Assembly (NCBI GenBank): GCA_001600615.1
Contig: BCKK01000004.1
Location: 620,001-684,000 of the forward strand
Length of the DNA stretch: 64,000 nt
Direction of reading: 5' to 3'
From: Dioszegia crocea
Taxonomy: Eukaryota; Basidiomycota; Tremellomycetes; Tremellales; Bulleribasidiaceae
The position numbers were made by a program, and so were the translations under genes. Numbering within the stretch: the stretch's first letter is position 1; the number at the start of each line of letters is the position of its first letter. Positions 35,248-47,311 of the stretch are shown here, one piece after another. Under the pieces are notes generated by a model. It had not been told where the DNA came from. It did no database searches and saw only the letters and a list, made by a program, of their open reading frames with translations.

Positions 35248-36061
35248 CTGGTACCAGCCTCCTCCGATCTGGAGAAACTGCTGATCCACTTTCTTCGTAT
35301 ATACTGGGTGGTCTCGTTGAGTATCGAAACAGCGCTTGGGTCGTGTATGTCGAGCTAGGTACAAGGAAACTGAGAAGAAGAACTAGACAATACGAGTTGG
35401 AAGGTGGATGGAGGAAGAAGATAGACGGACGGGAGTCGAGTGGGTATTATAGGTGATGAGAAAATCGACGGTACCTGGATATCATGTGCGTCGTATTAGG
35501 CTGACCCTGTTCTTGCCGTCGATCGTGACCTTGGGGTCAGCGAACGGGCGAGATGATGCGCTGATAGCCGGCGAAGATAGCGTCGATTTCGCCCGACAAG
35601 AGGCGGGAAGTCGCAAGGTTTACAGACAACCAGATCTCGGAACGTGTAAACATTGAGCCGAGATGGAAAATGAACGTTAAAGCGACGATCAAGGATATCA
35701 AGCCTCGAGAAATAAAAACGAACCTCGGCGCCTCGGCCTCCAGCCTATCCGAATGCATACCCTAATCTTCGGATGCAAGAATTACAGTTTGAGTGACGTG
35801 ACGGTCTGGAAGATGCCATAATAACCGAGGTCAGTCGTTCGGCGTGACACGTCAAGGTGACTCGCAGAGATCTAGACGGGCCGGATGGCCTGCCGTCGCT
35901 CGAGTCAGAAGCCTCTGCTAGCGCTTCTGCCAAGCCAATCTCCGTCATCGACTGACTCGTATATAGACCTCGGGCTGCCTCGGGCGAGAAGGCGCTCAGA
36001 GGGCTGAAATACCAGCGATAAGACAGGATAAGGCCCAAGATGAAAATTTGCATACATGCCG

Positions 36062-38463
36062 TCATGCTTCTCGAGTTTCTCCTTGATATGTGTATGCCGC
36101 CCGATCGAGGGCGTGTAGCCTCTGCAATTCCAAGAGTAGTCTAAATGTCTATTCCGACTTAGCTATCCTTCTCTCATAGTGGAGCCGATATACACTCACA
36201 TATGCCTGCATGTTCGCCCAATTCCAATGCTCTAGTGCGAATCTCTGTCCAGCCTCTCCTATCTTTTGTGCCAGATACTACGTCATCAGCAGATGGTCGC
36301 CATCGAGAACGTGAACGTACGTCATGTCCTAATGCTTCGTTGATGTTGCCTTGCTCGTCGATAGGACCCGCAAAGAACGCCATAATGTCGTAAAGATCAG
36401 AATAGTCGGGTTTGAGGGGTATGTAATGGAGCCATGGCACTGAGAGTCAGCGTTATGGATATAGCAGACCTGGATAGACTGCTCACCAAGCCATTCCTGC
36501 ACCGTCAGCCTAGGTGCGTACTCGAGATGGATCAAGACTCACCATATGCCACTCTGGAAACATTGTCATTTTGATGACGGGGCTAGCTGAACTGAGCAGC
36601 CGATGAAATCTGCTAGACCATCCATTCCCGTCTACATCCAAAGCGTACTTGTACGCGTACGCATCTTCGGGCGATATCCTTCCCCCAAACTTGATATTCT
36701 CGTTGATGTCACTACATATCGCATCTGTAGGACACTGGAGTGTCAGTACAACTTTGCTTAGTTTGCTCACCTGAGATGCCGCCCCCGCCAGCTTGACCTC
36801 AGCATACGCTTTCCCCAATGTCCGCTCGAACCGACTCGTCATCCGAAACCCTCCCTTTCCATCCGGCAACATGACTTCACGCGCTCGTTCATCCCACCCG
36901 CCATCTTGTCCCTCTTCCCTCGCCTTCAGAGCATCCGGTCCACCAGGCTTAGGCCCGTTGATCGTCAGATGTAATCTGAGCCTATGAGAATCTCGCCAAT
37001 CCCGCCATTTATCAAACCCTCCAGTCGTCGTCCCGCGCCAGAACATTCTGGGATCCGTTTTCTCTGCCCAGAACCCCTCGTTGGGAAGATCCGCCTCAGT
37101 GAGGTTGAGGTACCCCTCGATTGGTGTTAATTGGAAGGAAGAGTCGGAGGGGAATTTGGATAGGACAAGGATGGGCTTCAGGTGGGATTTCGAGCGGTGA
37201 TTGTAGTCGATTCTGGCTATCAGCTTAGGTGAAGACGAGAACGTACGACATGGCCCCATGTAAACGCTTCAGCTCTGGGTACTCGCAAAAGTCCATCGTC
37301 GGCATATGGTCGTGTATGAATGATTTTTCTGTTCTTCAGCTAAATTCTTCGCGGGAACTCGTCGAGACTTACGGGAGTCAGATCGAGTGTAGTTCTCAGC
37401 AGCTGGGCGGGCGTTGGCGGGAGAGGTCATTGGACAAGCTTTCTGATAATCAGCATCCACACGGCTTCTATCTTGTACTTACAAACCATCCGAACGCTGG
37501 CGTTCTATCTGCGTTTTCAAAATGCTTCAACTCCGCCTCTGTAAAGTCTGCTCATATCAGCTATTGCAAACAAAGTCACTCACGTCCTCCTTCCTCGACC
37601 AGCTCCATCGCTCTATCCCTCTGATCCTGTCCCAACACATCACTTGCGGTATCATGGTCACTGACCACCACCTTGATATCAAAATCCCTCGGCAGGTACT
37701 GGATAAACCCCGCCACCAGATTCTCCATCATCTTCGGCCGAGCCTGGCCGGCCCTTGGACCCGACATGTGGACTCCCTGCCCATCGACCGCCATGTTGTA
37801 TGTGAAGCCAGTATCCTGTAGGGCTTTCGAGCGTTGGATGAACGTCGCCGGCTCCAGTGCGTGATGGGGTAGGATATCCTTCATCAACTGGTCGTATTCG
37901 TCCCTCATGACCACCTCATTCTCCTCGCAGAATCGCCACCACTGCTCAAACCCAGTCGGCGGGCTGATTGTGTATCGCTTCTTGTACTCTGTCACCGCCG
38001 CCTCCAGAGTCCGTGATTGCGAGTCGAGCAGATGATGCCATCGGTCCTCTGCTCTTTCCATGAGCTCATATATCGGATGTTCCCCTGATCCATCTGCTGG
38101 TGGCTCCAGAACGGCTAATCCAAGCTTGTCGAATCGCAAGCTGCCCTTTCGCTCCCGACCACCCTTCACCGCGAATCCTAATGGCGTGTGCACGCGCTCC
38201 TGCCCGAGCCCATGGCGCATGCCAAACCAATACAACAAGAAGAAGATTCCAAGAAGATATACGATCTTTTTCGGCTTTCGTATTGGACGCGGTATCCCGC
38301 CATTGCCGGTGATGGTGGAGAGGGGATAGGCGGACGGTGGGGGCATGCTGATGGAGTGATGCTTCGAGCGGAATGTCCTTTTGTACTTCGGTGAGCTAGG
38401 CCGAGGGAGGAGGGATCTCGGACGGGTCTCTATAGGTGGAGAGAGTCGCCCACTGGGCGCCAT
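36062..38463 (-). CDS. GT90 (Cap10-type) glycosyltransferase, type II membrane protein
   Basis: Golgi-type glycosyltransferase family 90 protein, the family that contains Cryptococcus CAP10 and the xylosyltransferase CXT1. A short basic N-terminal tail is followed by one signal anchor, KIVYLLGIFFLLYWFGM (about residues 65-85), then a lumenal stem and catalytic domain. Family blocks: FIHDHMPTMDFCEYPELKRL, RMFWRGTTTGGFDKW, KYALDVDGNGWSSRFHRLLS and PVIKMTMFPEWHMV, and WLHYIPLKPDYSDLYDIMAF. The DVDG-NGWSxRF motif is the donor-binding core. The C-terminus (KIGEAGQRFALEHWNWANMQ) is also typical. Likely adds xylose or a similar sugar to capsule/cell-wall glycans or glycolipids; exact linkage unknown. 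Divergent from the glycerol kinase gene (about 400 bp). Confidence 0.9.
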
Positions 38464-38867
38464 ATCGATAGTAGCGGCCTGCTACCGCTGTATAGTCAAG
38501 TCTGTGCGGAGTGAATTCAACTTTTGATTGACAGACGCGTCAAGTGCCCCGGAACCTTCCCTTGGCAGTCACGTGAGCCCTCTCCCACGTGGCCACAATC
38601 TCGGCCGGCTCGGCACCGGGCGGACTACGTCAACGGGCCGGTGGGCCGTACAAGACCCGCTATCCATCTCACCAACTTTTACAAGCTAGCTATCTAATAC
38701 TGCGGCTTGGACAATCAAAGCTCCACTTGGAGACCCATCCACACCTATCCTCAACATACCATCACCTCGAAATTACAGCTCATATCAACCGCAAGCGCCT
38801 GCTGAGCTTGTCAATCAAATTTACACCTCCTTTGTCCTTGCCCTTCTACCGCTCGGAAGCTCGAAGC

Positions 38868-41514
38868 ATGGCGCACCTCCAATTCACCCAGGCCCAGCCG
38901 CCGACCCCGCAGAATGCCAACCCATCTAGGCCCATACCTCAGCGGGATCCTTCTTTCACACCGGCTTTCCCCTCAGACTTTGCTATGACCTCGTCGCAGC
39001 CATCATCTCGACGACCCTCTTTCGCGGCCGGCTTCTCTGGCTTGAACGGGGAGCGCAGGCCGTCACTCGCTGGTGGATTCGCTGGAGGATTCACTGGCAT
39101 GATGTCACCATCACCTGTGTCTTTGTCTAGACGAAGCAGTATGGCGTCAGGACCTCGACCTATTGCACGGGCAGAGTACAGTGGACACGGTACCCCATCT
39201 CTGCTATCTCGAGCGGGTAGTCCGACTTTACCTCTAGGCGAACAGGGCAGAGTGAGAGGAGAGACGATAGAGGGAAGAGAGCTGAGAGCGGGCGAGTTCA
39301 TCGGAAGTTTGGATTGTGGAACAACGTGAGTTTAAGGTAAAGCCCAGAGCTGAAATCAGCTCCACTCGTTTCATTATCTTTGACGCGCGGGCCAAAATCA
39401 TCTGCGAGCATCAGGCCGAGTTCCCTCAGATCCTACCACATGCTGGATGGCACGAGCAGGATCCCGAGACGTTGGTCGAGTGCATGACGGAGTGTATCAC
39501 CAAAGCTGTCGAAAAGCTGGAGTGGATGGGGTGGAGCAAAGACAGTGTCAAGGGAATAGGTCAGTGCGGGTTGCACCTTGCTGGTTTCACAGCTGAAGTC
39601 ACAGGAATCACTAATCAGCGTGAAACCACTCTCTGCTGGTCGCGTACCACCGGTAAACCCCTTTGCAACGCCATTGTCTGGGACGACGCCCGCACGAACG
39701 GCGTTGTCCGACACTACGAGACCAAACTGGAGGAAGAGGGCATAGAGATTGATGACGATGAGGGTAATGCTGAGCCGGCACTGAACGGGGACGCAAAGGT
39801 GCCAGAAGGCGTAGAGTTGGGGACGGGAGGGAAAGAGTCTGCTTTTGGAGAAGAGGGAAAAGTGGAGGGTGATGGGAGCGCTGTGGTGGAGATGATGGGG
39901 AAGGCGATGGAGGGTTTGGGATTGGCGGGTCGTGGAAAGTCTAACGGATCCAAGAAGAGGAGAAAGGGAATGGAGGGTCTTGTCGATGTGTGAGTTGGCA
40001 GGCCGAAGGGATTGATGTAGCTGACTAGCAGTACCGGTATCCGTCTCTCAACCTACTTTTCAGCCATCAAACTTCGGTGGATGCTAGATCACCATCAGGA
40101 GGTACACGACGCACACGAAGCAGACGATCTGTGTTTCGGTACCGTCGACTCTTGGCTAGTCTACGTAAGCCCCACCTTTGATCCCAGCTGATCGTCAGAA
40201 TCTCACCGGTGGTGTCGAAAGCGGACTGCACATCATGGACGTAACGAACGCCTCTCGAACACTCCTCATTTCACTCAAAACTCTCCAGTGGCACCCGCCA
40301 TTACTCCGCTTCTTCGGTTTCCGACCTTCCATACTGCCCCGAATCGTCTCTTCTGCCGAGAAGTACGGCCTCATTCACGCGAATCTTAACACACCGCTCA
40401 CCGGCGTACCCATTGCCGGTATCGTAGGTGATCAACAGGCCGCTTTGGTCGGCAACAAATGTCTCCAGAAGGGTGAGGCGAAGAACACGTACGGAACAGG
40501 AAGTTTCGTGCTTTTCAACACCGGATTCGAGGCTGTGCGGTCTAGGAATGGGCTGCTTACGACCGTTGCGTATCAGCCTGGACCAGACGCTAAGCCGGTA
40601 TATGCTCTCGAGGGAAGTATCGCCGTCGCTGGATCAGCTATCAAGTGGTGCGTTATCTTTATTCTGGCCACGCTGCACGGGCTGATGATTTAGGCTTCGA
40701 GATCAGCTGGAACTCATCGAGGAGTCGAGCGAGATGGACCATCTAGCGGGGTCAGTGAAAGACACAGGTGGAGTCTACTTTGTTACTGCATTCAGTGGTC
40801 TACTTGCACCGTAAGTATCCTTCATCCCACCGTCGAATGAGTCGCACCGCTGATATTCAGATATTGGGATAGAGAAGCTGTACGTCAAGAATATTGTGTG
40901 CGAAAAAAAGGGACACTAATATCCACAGGCGGGAACCATCATTGGCCTGACATCGTATACCACATCTGCTCATATTGCCCGTGCCACGCTCGAGGCAGTC
41001 TGCTATCAGACTCGAGCCGTTCTGGACGTGATTGAAAAGGAGAGTGGGACCAAGCTTCATACTCTGAAAGTTGACGGTATGTTCAAAGCACTAAAGCAAG
41101 GCAATACAACAAGCTTACTCTTCAGGTGGTGTGACCAATTCCAACCTTGCAATGCAACTACAAGCAAACGTACGCCTCCCCTTATCCCTCAAATGACATA
41201 GCTGACATTCTCAGATTGGCGGCTTCAACGTCTCCAGACCTACAATGCGCGAATCCACCGCCCTGGGCTCAGCCTTACTTGCAGGCCATGCCCTCGGTCT
41301 ATTCGGATGGGATCTCACCCGACCCGAAACGCTCTCCAAGGTCAATACGGCCGATGTGCATACGTTCGAACCTGAATTGCCGGAGAAGGAGCGGTTGAAG
41401 AAGATTAGGGGTTGGGAGAAGGCGGTGAGCAGGGCGAAGGCGTGGTATACTGTTGAAGATGAGGATGAGATGGAGGAGAAGGAGGAAGAGGAGAGTGGGG
41501 TTACGCGGATATAG
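38868..41514 (+). CDS. GUT1: Glycerol kinase with regulatory-looking N-terminal extension and internal insert
   Basis: FGGY kinase that makes glycerol 3-phosphate. Core motifs: [139 protein letters not shown] and [19 protein letters not shown]. Two unusual parts: about 150 residues before the core, rich in Ser/Pro/Gly with RRPSF, RRPSL and SRRSSM; and an insert of about 90 residues between the RTN block and TGIRLST, first acidic ([12 protein letters not shown]), ending with GSKKRRKG. About ten exons. I start at 38868 because it follows a long leader; the frame is open further upstream to 38589. Confidence 0.92.
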
Positions 41515-41853
41515 GGGAGGAGTTAGAGGTTCTTGGGATATTGTGAGGCTAGGAAGGGCGCCCCGGCATGCAAGGGAAGAAGTACACGTTTCAACCGCTG
41601 ATCTTGGATAGATGGGAGGGTTATTATATTGACATGAGAGCTCCAATGCAGAAGACCGAGTGGGACGAATCGCGATGCTCCTCGACAAGCTCATACATCT
41701 CCCAATACTAGGCATGGATCCACTACCGACCTTGCCTCAATCCAAAGACTACACTGTGTCGCAACGTGGTGAAACTGAACGAAATCAGCTAGAAGTACTC
41801 ATCGTGCTAAACGCTCGTGCAGAAACACTCACTTGGCATTAAATGGATCATCA

Positions 41854-42195
41854 CTACTCCCCTCCGCCACCTCCACCATCCCCGCCTCCACCGCACCCTC
41901 CACCATCTCCGCTGCTGCCGCCTCCGCCTCCGTTTCCTCCATCGCCGCTTCTTGGTCTGAGGTGTTAGTTTTCGGACATGGTCTGCATGACGGAGGGCAA
42001 CGTGACGGCTCTCTCTACATGATGCAGCAGGTTTTCGAGGGGACTTACTTAGACTAGAATGTCAGCTAAATCTCTTTGTCATTCCCTAGGAGCACAATAA
42101 ACAAATCGAGGCGGAACTCACAACACATGCACCTGAAGAGAGTGAGCTTAGCGTCTATTTGCTAAGAGTGGCGATCAGCTCAGGCACTCACCCAT
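41854..42195 (-). CDS. Tiny Gly-rich protein with MGACVS lipidation motif (paralogue A)
   Basis: Predicted 40-residue protein from four coding exons: 42192-42195 (ATG G), 42122-42132 (11 nt), a 5-nt micro-exon 42049-42053 (TCTAA), and 41854-41956. Introns of 59, 68 and 92 nt have GTGAGT/GTAAGT donors and good branch points (CTAAG, CTGAC, CTAAC). The product starts MGACVSKPRSGDGG and then consists of Gly with Asp, Ser, Asn and one Cys, ending GGGGGE. MGxxxS is the N-myristoylation consensus and Cys4 is in the position that is palmitoylated in dual-acylated proteins, so membrane attachment is expected. I recognise no named family. Its neighbour at 42696-42981 has the same structure, which supports the splice model. 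Confidence 0.55.
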
Positions 42196-42324
42196 AGCTT
42201 CGACAACTTTGATTGATGCGCGACCCAGATGTAGAAAGTTGCTCTGGAAAGCGGTAGATTGGTTCAAACAAGATGATTGAATGTCGTTGGTGTAAGAAGA
42301 GTAGAATATGGCGACTTGGGGCGT

Positions 42325-42663
42325 TTAGAAAGAAGAGATGGACATGACAGGAAGCGACTGATTACCATTCAAAGGAGTCAAAGGACCGCGCCGGAGTAAG
42401 TTAGCTTCAATGAGGCTGTGTAGCGCATCATGAACCTTGTTTTTGCGATGTAGTGTGATACTTTGCTGAAGCATGTCCGACGGCAACCGGATCCCTGAGC
42501 TTGATAAGGCGAGAACAATGTAGGGTGGTGTGACTCGTTCCTCATCGAACGGCTGACAGAGGAATGTTTCACCTGACTGAGATTTGCCCTCATCGCCATA
42601 GATCCTGTACAGATGCAGGACAAGAGCAGGTGTAGGATCCAGATCCCTGTTGACGATCCCCAT
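42325..42663 (-). CDS. Doubtful 112-codon open frame between the Gly-rich pair
   Basis: Open frame starting MGIVNRDLDPTPALVLHLYR at 42663 and ending SISSF. It lies between the stop of paralogue B and the leader of paralogue A on the same strand. Composition is protein-like (balanced, few rare residues), but no family is recognised and there is no intron, in contrast to nearly all genes here. It may equally be the 3' UTR of paralogue B. Confidence 0.2.
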   Translation of the reverse strand: MGIVNRDLDPTPALVLHLYRIYGDEGKSQSGETFLCQPFDEERVTPPYIVLALSSSGIRLPSDMLQQSITLHRKNKVHDALHSLIEANLLRRGPLTPLNGNQSLPVMSISSF

Positions 42664-42695
42664 GTCTGTCCCCCCACTCCATAGCTCAAGCTCGC

Positions 42696-42981
42696 TCAGC
42701 AACCGCCATCACCGCCACCGCCGCCGCCACCACCGCCGCCATCACCGCTGCCGTTGCTACCCCCGTTACTGTCCCCGTTTCCGCTGTACATCAGCACCTT
42801 CTTGACATCACGTTGCATAGTGAATCATCTGCTGACCTGGACTTATTTGTCAGCATCGTCTGGTGGTAGAACAATGAATGGCGAGACTTACAGAAGTGCA
42901 ATTGCCTGTCTTATCAGCCGGCATCCTCTCCAAACCGTCCGCCGTTCAATATTCTCAGATTCTGCAGTCGGACTCACCCAT
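42696..42981 (-). CDS. Tiny Gly-rich protein with MGNCTS lipidation motif (paralogue B)
   Basis: Predicted 36-residue protein from four coding exons: 42978-42981 (ATG G), 42892-42905 (14 nt), a 5-nt micro-exon 42837-42841 (TCCAG) and 42696-42783. Introns are 72, 50 and 53 nt with phases 1, 0 and 2, the same phases and order as in paralogue A. The product starts MGNCTSSSGNGDSNGG, continues with Gly/Asp and ends GGDGGC. Gly2 and Ser6 fit N-myristoylation and Cys4 fits palmitoylation; the C-terminal Cys is also notable. The protein would be a small membrane-tethered Gly tail with no folded domain. Function unknown. About 450 bp separate its ATG from the 3' end of the PRM10-like gene. Confidence 0.55.
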
Positions 42982-43429
42982 GATGCAGTACTGCTGCGAT
43001 TCCTTCCCAATACTAGATTTGTTGCTTCCTCTGTTGTCTTTGATAGATGCACAAGAGACAAAGAGCAGACGGGTCCGTTCCCAGATAAGTTCAGCTTGGG
43101 ACCATCTCGTGACTGATTTTAAGGTTCACCATCCGGACAAAGCTTGTTCGCTTCCTTCTCGCTTCCCCTTCCGCATCCTTGCACCGCCTCACACCGAGCG
43201 CACGTTCGTTTTCTGCGGTACGCACTCAAGTGCGTCAGTGAGACTCTGCGGCATGCTTTTCTAAAGATTGTGCATCTTGTACATTCTAGGTTGATCTATT
43301 GTTGCAAGCAGGAAATGAGAAATGGTTGATAAAGGTCATGGCGTGTGAAGATATCGTATGATCGTGTGGGGGCGTGGGCTCGGTATGCCGTGAGGAATTC
43401 GAAGAAAGGTGCTGCGGGTCGAAACCAGC

Positions 43430-46400
43430 CTAGAAGGAGAAGATCCCACTTCCGCGTCGTCGACCACCGCCGAATGGGTGGGTGATGGCTGCACTAACGA
43501 AGAGACCGACTCTGGAGTGGAGTCAGTTTCCGGCACATTATCCCTAGCCATGTATGCGTAAACTCACGTTAGGCCGATAGCGACTGAAACGAGCTGTTGG
43601 GCAACTTCGAAGCCAGATGAATAGGCCTGCGTATTCCCTTCTCCAGATTGAGATGCGAAGCTACGGAATGTCAGTTCTACTCTCTCCCTTGGCAACATTT
43701 AGACTCACTTAAAGATACCTCCGTTAGATAGACCAGATGGCAGCTGGAACAAGATACCGACGACCGTGACGGGGAAACTTGAGCCCTGATCATCAGCACT
43801 ATTCCAAAAGATGATTTCGTAACCAGAACTCACCTTTGATAGCTTTCCATACAAGTTTCCAAGTGTCCCGACGACGAATGACCCAATAGCAGATGTCATG
43901 TCTGACCGATTGACGAATGCTCTCGCGGCAAAGTGGTTCGAAGCCCAACCAGCACAGGCGATAAGGATCATGATTGGTAATTCGCGCGCGAAGAGGGGCT
44001 GTTGATTACGCAAAGAGAGACCCAGAGCGAATCCGGGACACGCTAGGAAGTCTGGAAGAATCAGCAAGAGCTATGGCAAGCGGTTGGAAAGGGTTTAAAC
44101 TCACACCACCATTGAGAAGGAGTAACCTGATACCAATTTGGCGAGGCGTGAGTAGCTGAACATTGATAATCGTTCGCTCCCACGACCTGAGATGTCAGCT
44201 GATGCTGATATGAAACAATGGGACAACTCACTGTCAGACCTGTAATTTGGCGATACAGCTCGGCTCCAATAGAGATACCGAAGCCCAAGAAGAGGGAGTA
44301 GATGACACCTGAGCGTCAGCGTAAGGTCTACACGGGGCGATTTGGATAACTGACTATATCCTATTCGTACAGCTCCAGCTGTGATATTTCTCGAGGCAAG
44401 TTCTAGCGCACCACAAAGGACGATATAACCCTGAGTCGACGTCAGCATTGCTCCTTCCACCATAGTATATTACTTACAGGTAAGATCAATACCACACCCC
44501 CACTGACAAGAGCGGTGTAGCAGAAAAAGCCTGTACTGGCCAGACCGGCAGCGATGAAGGAAATGATGGTGGCGATGGCAATTTCGAAGACATTGGAAAA
44601 CATGTCGTTTCGTGCTGCTAGCATTTGGATAGCGCAAAGGAGTGCTCCGAGGGGTGCGGCAGCGAGAGCGTCGATGAATGATCTATCAATAAGCAAGGAT
44701 CTAGGAAGTTGTGCTGGACAGACTTACCCTGAGAAACCAACGACACAGATGAAAGAAGACGCCATACCACCAATGATCAGGGTCTGCCACCATGAATAGT
44801 ACATGGGAGTAGTCATGAGTACGTCGAGATCTTTACTGGCTTGTTCGACCGAGATCCGATCATGGACGACCTGTACCGTCAGCTGCCAAGTCTCGGTATG
44901 GCTGAGTGAGGCGCAACTTACATTCCAGTACAGCTTGTGCGTCGCGAGCAACTTGCCCAGATCCAGCCCTGTCGCCTGCTTCAAGAATTTGGTCTCACTG
45001 GTGTGCGTCGCGTCGTCTCCGAACGAAATAAGCATGATGCCCGGGAGATACACCACTTGGGCGTTCAATTCGAGGACCTTGGCCGTAGCTTGGATCTGAG
45101 TTTCAAGTCGGTGGGAAGGTGAACCAAACATCATCAGCGCCCGTGCGAGCTTCATGAGGAATTGTTGTCGAGCAAGAATCGCAGCGACGTGTTGGATAAT
45201 CTATTCAAATCAGCTCTGACCCCCCTGAGCTCAGGAATATGACTCACAAAAATCTCCTGCTTCTTCCTCGCTTCCTTCTGCTTCTTTCTGCGCCTCTTCT
45301 CAGACTCCCACTCTTTCCTCCGCCGCTCATCCTCCGTCATCGGCCGAGGGTTCCCAAAGTAGTCTCCACCCTTCTCACCCATAGCAGGCGGTGTCAGTGG
45401 TGTTTTACCACCCGACAACACCCATCGCTCCGCATTCCGCACAGCCTGACCACCCGTCTTGAGTGCATTCCCAGACGTCCTGAATGCTGCCACCGGCAAT
45501 TTGCCTAGCGAATCCAAAGTCATCCCAGATCGACTGCGGACGCTCTCCGCTTTGTTTGAAGGGGACTTCATCACCAGCATATCCTCCGACGACAAGTTTT
45601 TGCGTAGTTCGACGGCAGAGTGATTCTTCTTTAGCGCAAGGTGGGAGGGGGGAGATTCGTTGTTAGATACGGCCGTACCGGAGTGCATGGAATCGGGGCG
45701 GGAACTGGGTCGGGATCCGTTCCGGGAGGTAGGACGCCAAGGTGTGGAAGTCTGATTAAGAGCCTCAGCAGTAGGGAGGGTATATCGGTTGAGCTGATAT
45801 CCCGGCCGTGCGGCGGCAGGGGCTAGGGTGGCAGCAGTGGGAGTAGCGACACCTGAGATATTCTGGGTGTTCTGGATCAGAGCACCCCATACACCTGCAC
45901 CCGAGCGAGCAGCTTTGGGTCTATCAGCATCATCCAACTGACTCCCAATCCTGCTGCTCGCCTTCTCCGTGTACTTCTTTGCCCGCTTGAGTGCAGCGAG
46001 GAAGCCCGGGGTCGCACGAGCATCACTCGTAAGTGACGAGGCGGATTGTGAACGATGATGCTGAGGCCTCTCAGGCGCATCGAGCTCCATGACAGCTTCA
46101 GACGGACGGCGATGCTCAGTGTTGATGATGACGTCTGGCGGTGTTTCGTGTGAGTCCGGCTGACTCCTATCTCCCTCGCCTGGTTGCCACCATCCACTTG
46201 GCCCTTTCTTAATATCAACAGACTTTGCCGCCCGCGCCTTCTCTTCTTCGTCGTCCGATGACTCGTAGACCGACGAAGGGCGGGATGAAGCCGCAGAGGT
46301 GGTTCCTGATTGGGGCATGTTTTGCTGGTTATACAGCGCAAGCAAGGACGACAGGACTGACGCGCCACCAGGCATCTGAGGCATCCCATTGCCCATCGCT

Positions 46401-47311
46401 GCTATACCTCCCGTCCCATCTCCCATCCCTCCACTGAAGCTTGCGCGCCCATGACGCCCGGGCTCAGGATACCGAGCCGCAAAGGCTTCCTGGTCCGTCG
46501 CGCTGGTCTCTCCCCCGCCTCGTTTCTCTGCATCACCACCTTCCCTCGTTTCTCCCTCTTTAATCGTTCCGAACGCCCGAGACACAGCACCTGCGCCCCT
46601 GACCCTGCGCCTCAATGTGCCCCACTTTCCAGTATGTACTCTGACCAAATTCGCCGCCGCGCTCATATCATCGTGTCGGTCCGACGACGTGATATTCGGC
46701 AAGCCGTCCGTCTCGCCCATTGCGATCGTTCCACCGTGAATATGGTCATTGATACCATTGTCAAGAATATCATGCAATGACTGAGGTTCAGTCTCACGCT
46801 GACTATCCTGACTCGTCACCGGCTCGAGGTTCCCTCCGGTAGGCTGACGAGGAGGGTCGACATCAAGTCTGTAATCATAGTCATCCTCGCCATCCGTATT
46901 GCCTGAGCTCGCATTGGAGAGTTGGCTGAGCGGTCGACCGCGACCCGGACCAGCTCGTGCGCGGTGTTGTTCCAGCGCTGCGTCGATAGCGTTCAGGTTG
47001 GTCCGGTCGACGGTTTGTGGGGATTGAGGGATAGGCTCGACTTGAACGACGTGAGACTCGTTGTTCCACTGTACGCGCCGCGGTGTCTTGACACCACCGC
47101 TAGCTAATACAGGAGCAGATCCGGGAGGACCAGCAATGAGGATAGCAGGAGTGTGGTGGCCAGTCGAGGATGAGGCGAGAGGGGGTCCGGACGGACCGTC
47201 ATGGTCGTGTAGAGGCTCGACGTGCTCTAGCCGACGAGCGGTGGTGATGGTGAGCGGCCTCCGATCTGAGATGGGAGCAGGGGGTGTGAAGGGGTCATCG
47301 GGTATCGACAT
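43430..47311 (-). CDS. PRM10: Prm10-like membrane protein (ThrE/DUF1212 family)
   Basis: Protein of roughly 1,100 residues related to pheromone-regulated membrane protein 10. The first exon (47311-45152) encodes about 700 low-complexity, Ser/Pro/Gly-rich residues with a basic end (RRRKEWESEKRRRKKQKEAR) and the start of the conserved part. The domain then reads FLLKLARALMMFGSPSHRLE, YLPGIMLISFGDD and a series of membrane segments such as LIIGGMASSFICVVGFSGSF, FEIAIATIISFIAAGLAST, FPVTVVGILFQLPSG and FVSAAITHPFGGG, about ten in all, as in the ThrE-like transporter fold. The long cytosolic N-terminus is usual in fungal members. Transport substrate is unknown in fungi; bacterial ThrE exports threonine. 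The end is RRRGSGIFSF. Confidence 0.9.

Larger units (their letters stand above)
34600..36061. other. Long upstream region of the CSL gene
   Basis: About 1.46 kb between the CSL start and the GT90 stop, with no supported gene. Open frames here are short; one on the minus strand (35537-35758) has a hydrophobic stretch but no start context or neighbours that support it. Likely a long promoter/leader of the CSL gene. A G-run (34925-34934) and two CSL-type motifs are listed separately. Confidence 0.5.

Noticed and set aside
35537..35758. Minus-strand open frame with a hydrophobic segment (FVFISRGLISLIVALTFIFH)
   Set aside because: Short, ends at a random stop, no homology; most likely chance in the CSL upstream region.
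41860..41950. CCN/GGN-rich tract taken as a simple-sequence repeat
   Set aside because: The tract is open in one frame on the minus strand and ends in a proper stop; with the spliced N-terminus it forms the Gly-rich exon of paralogue A. The same holds for 42700-42783.
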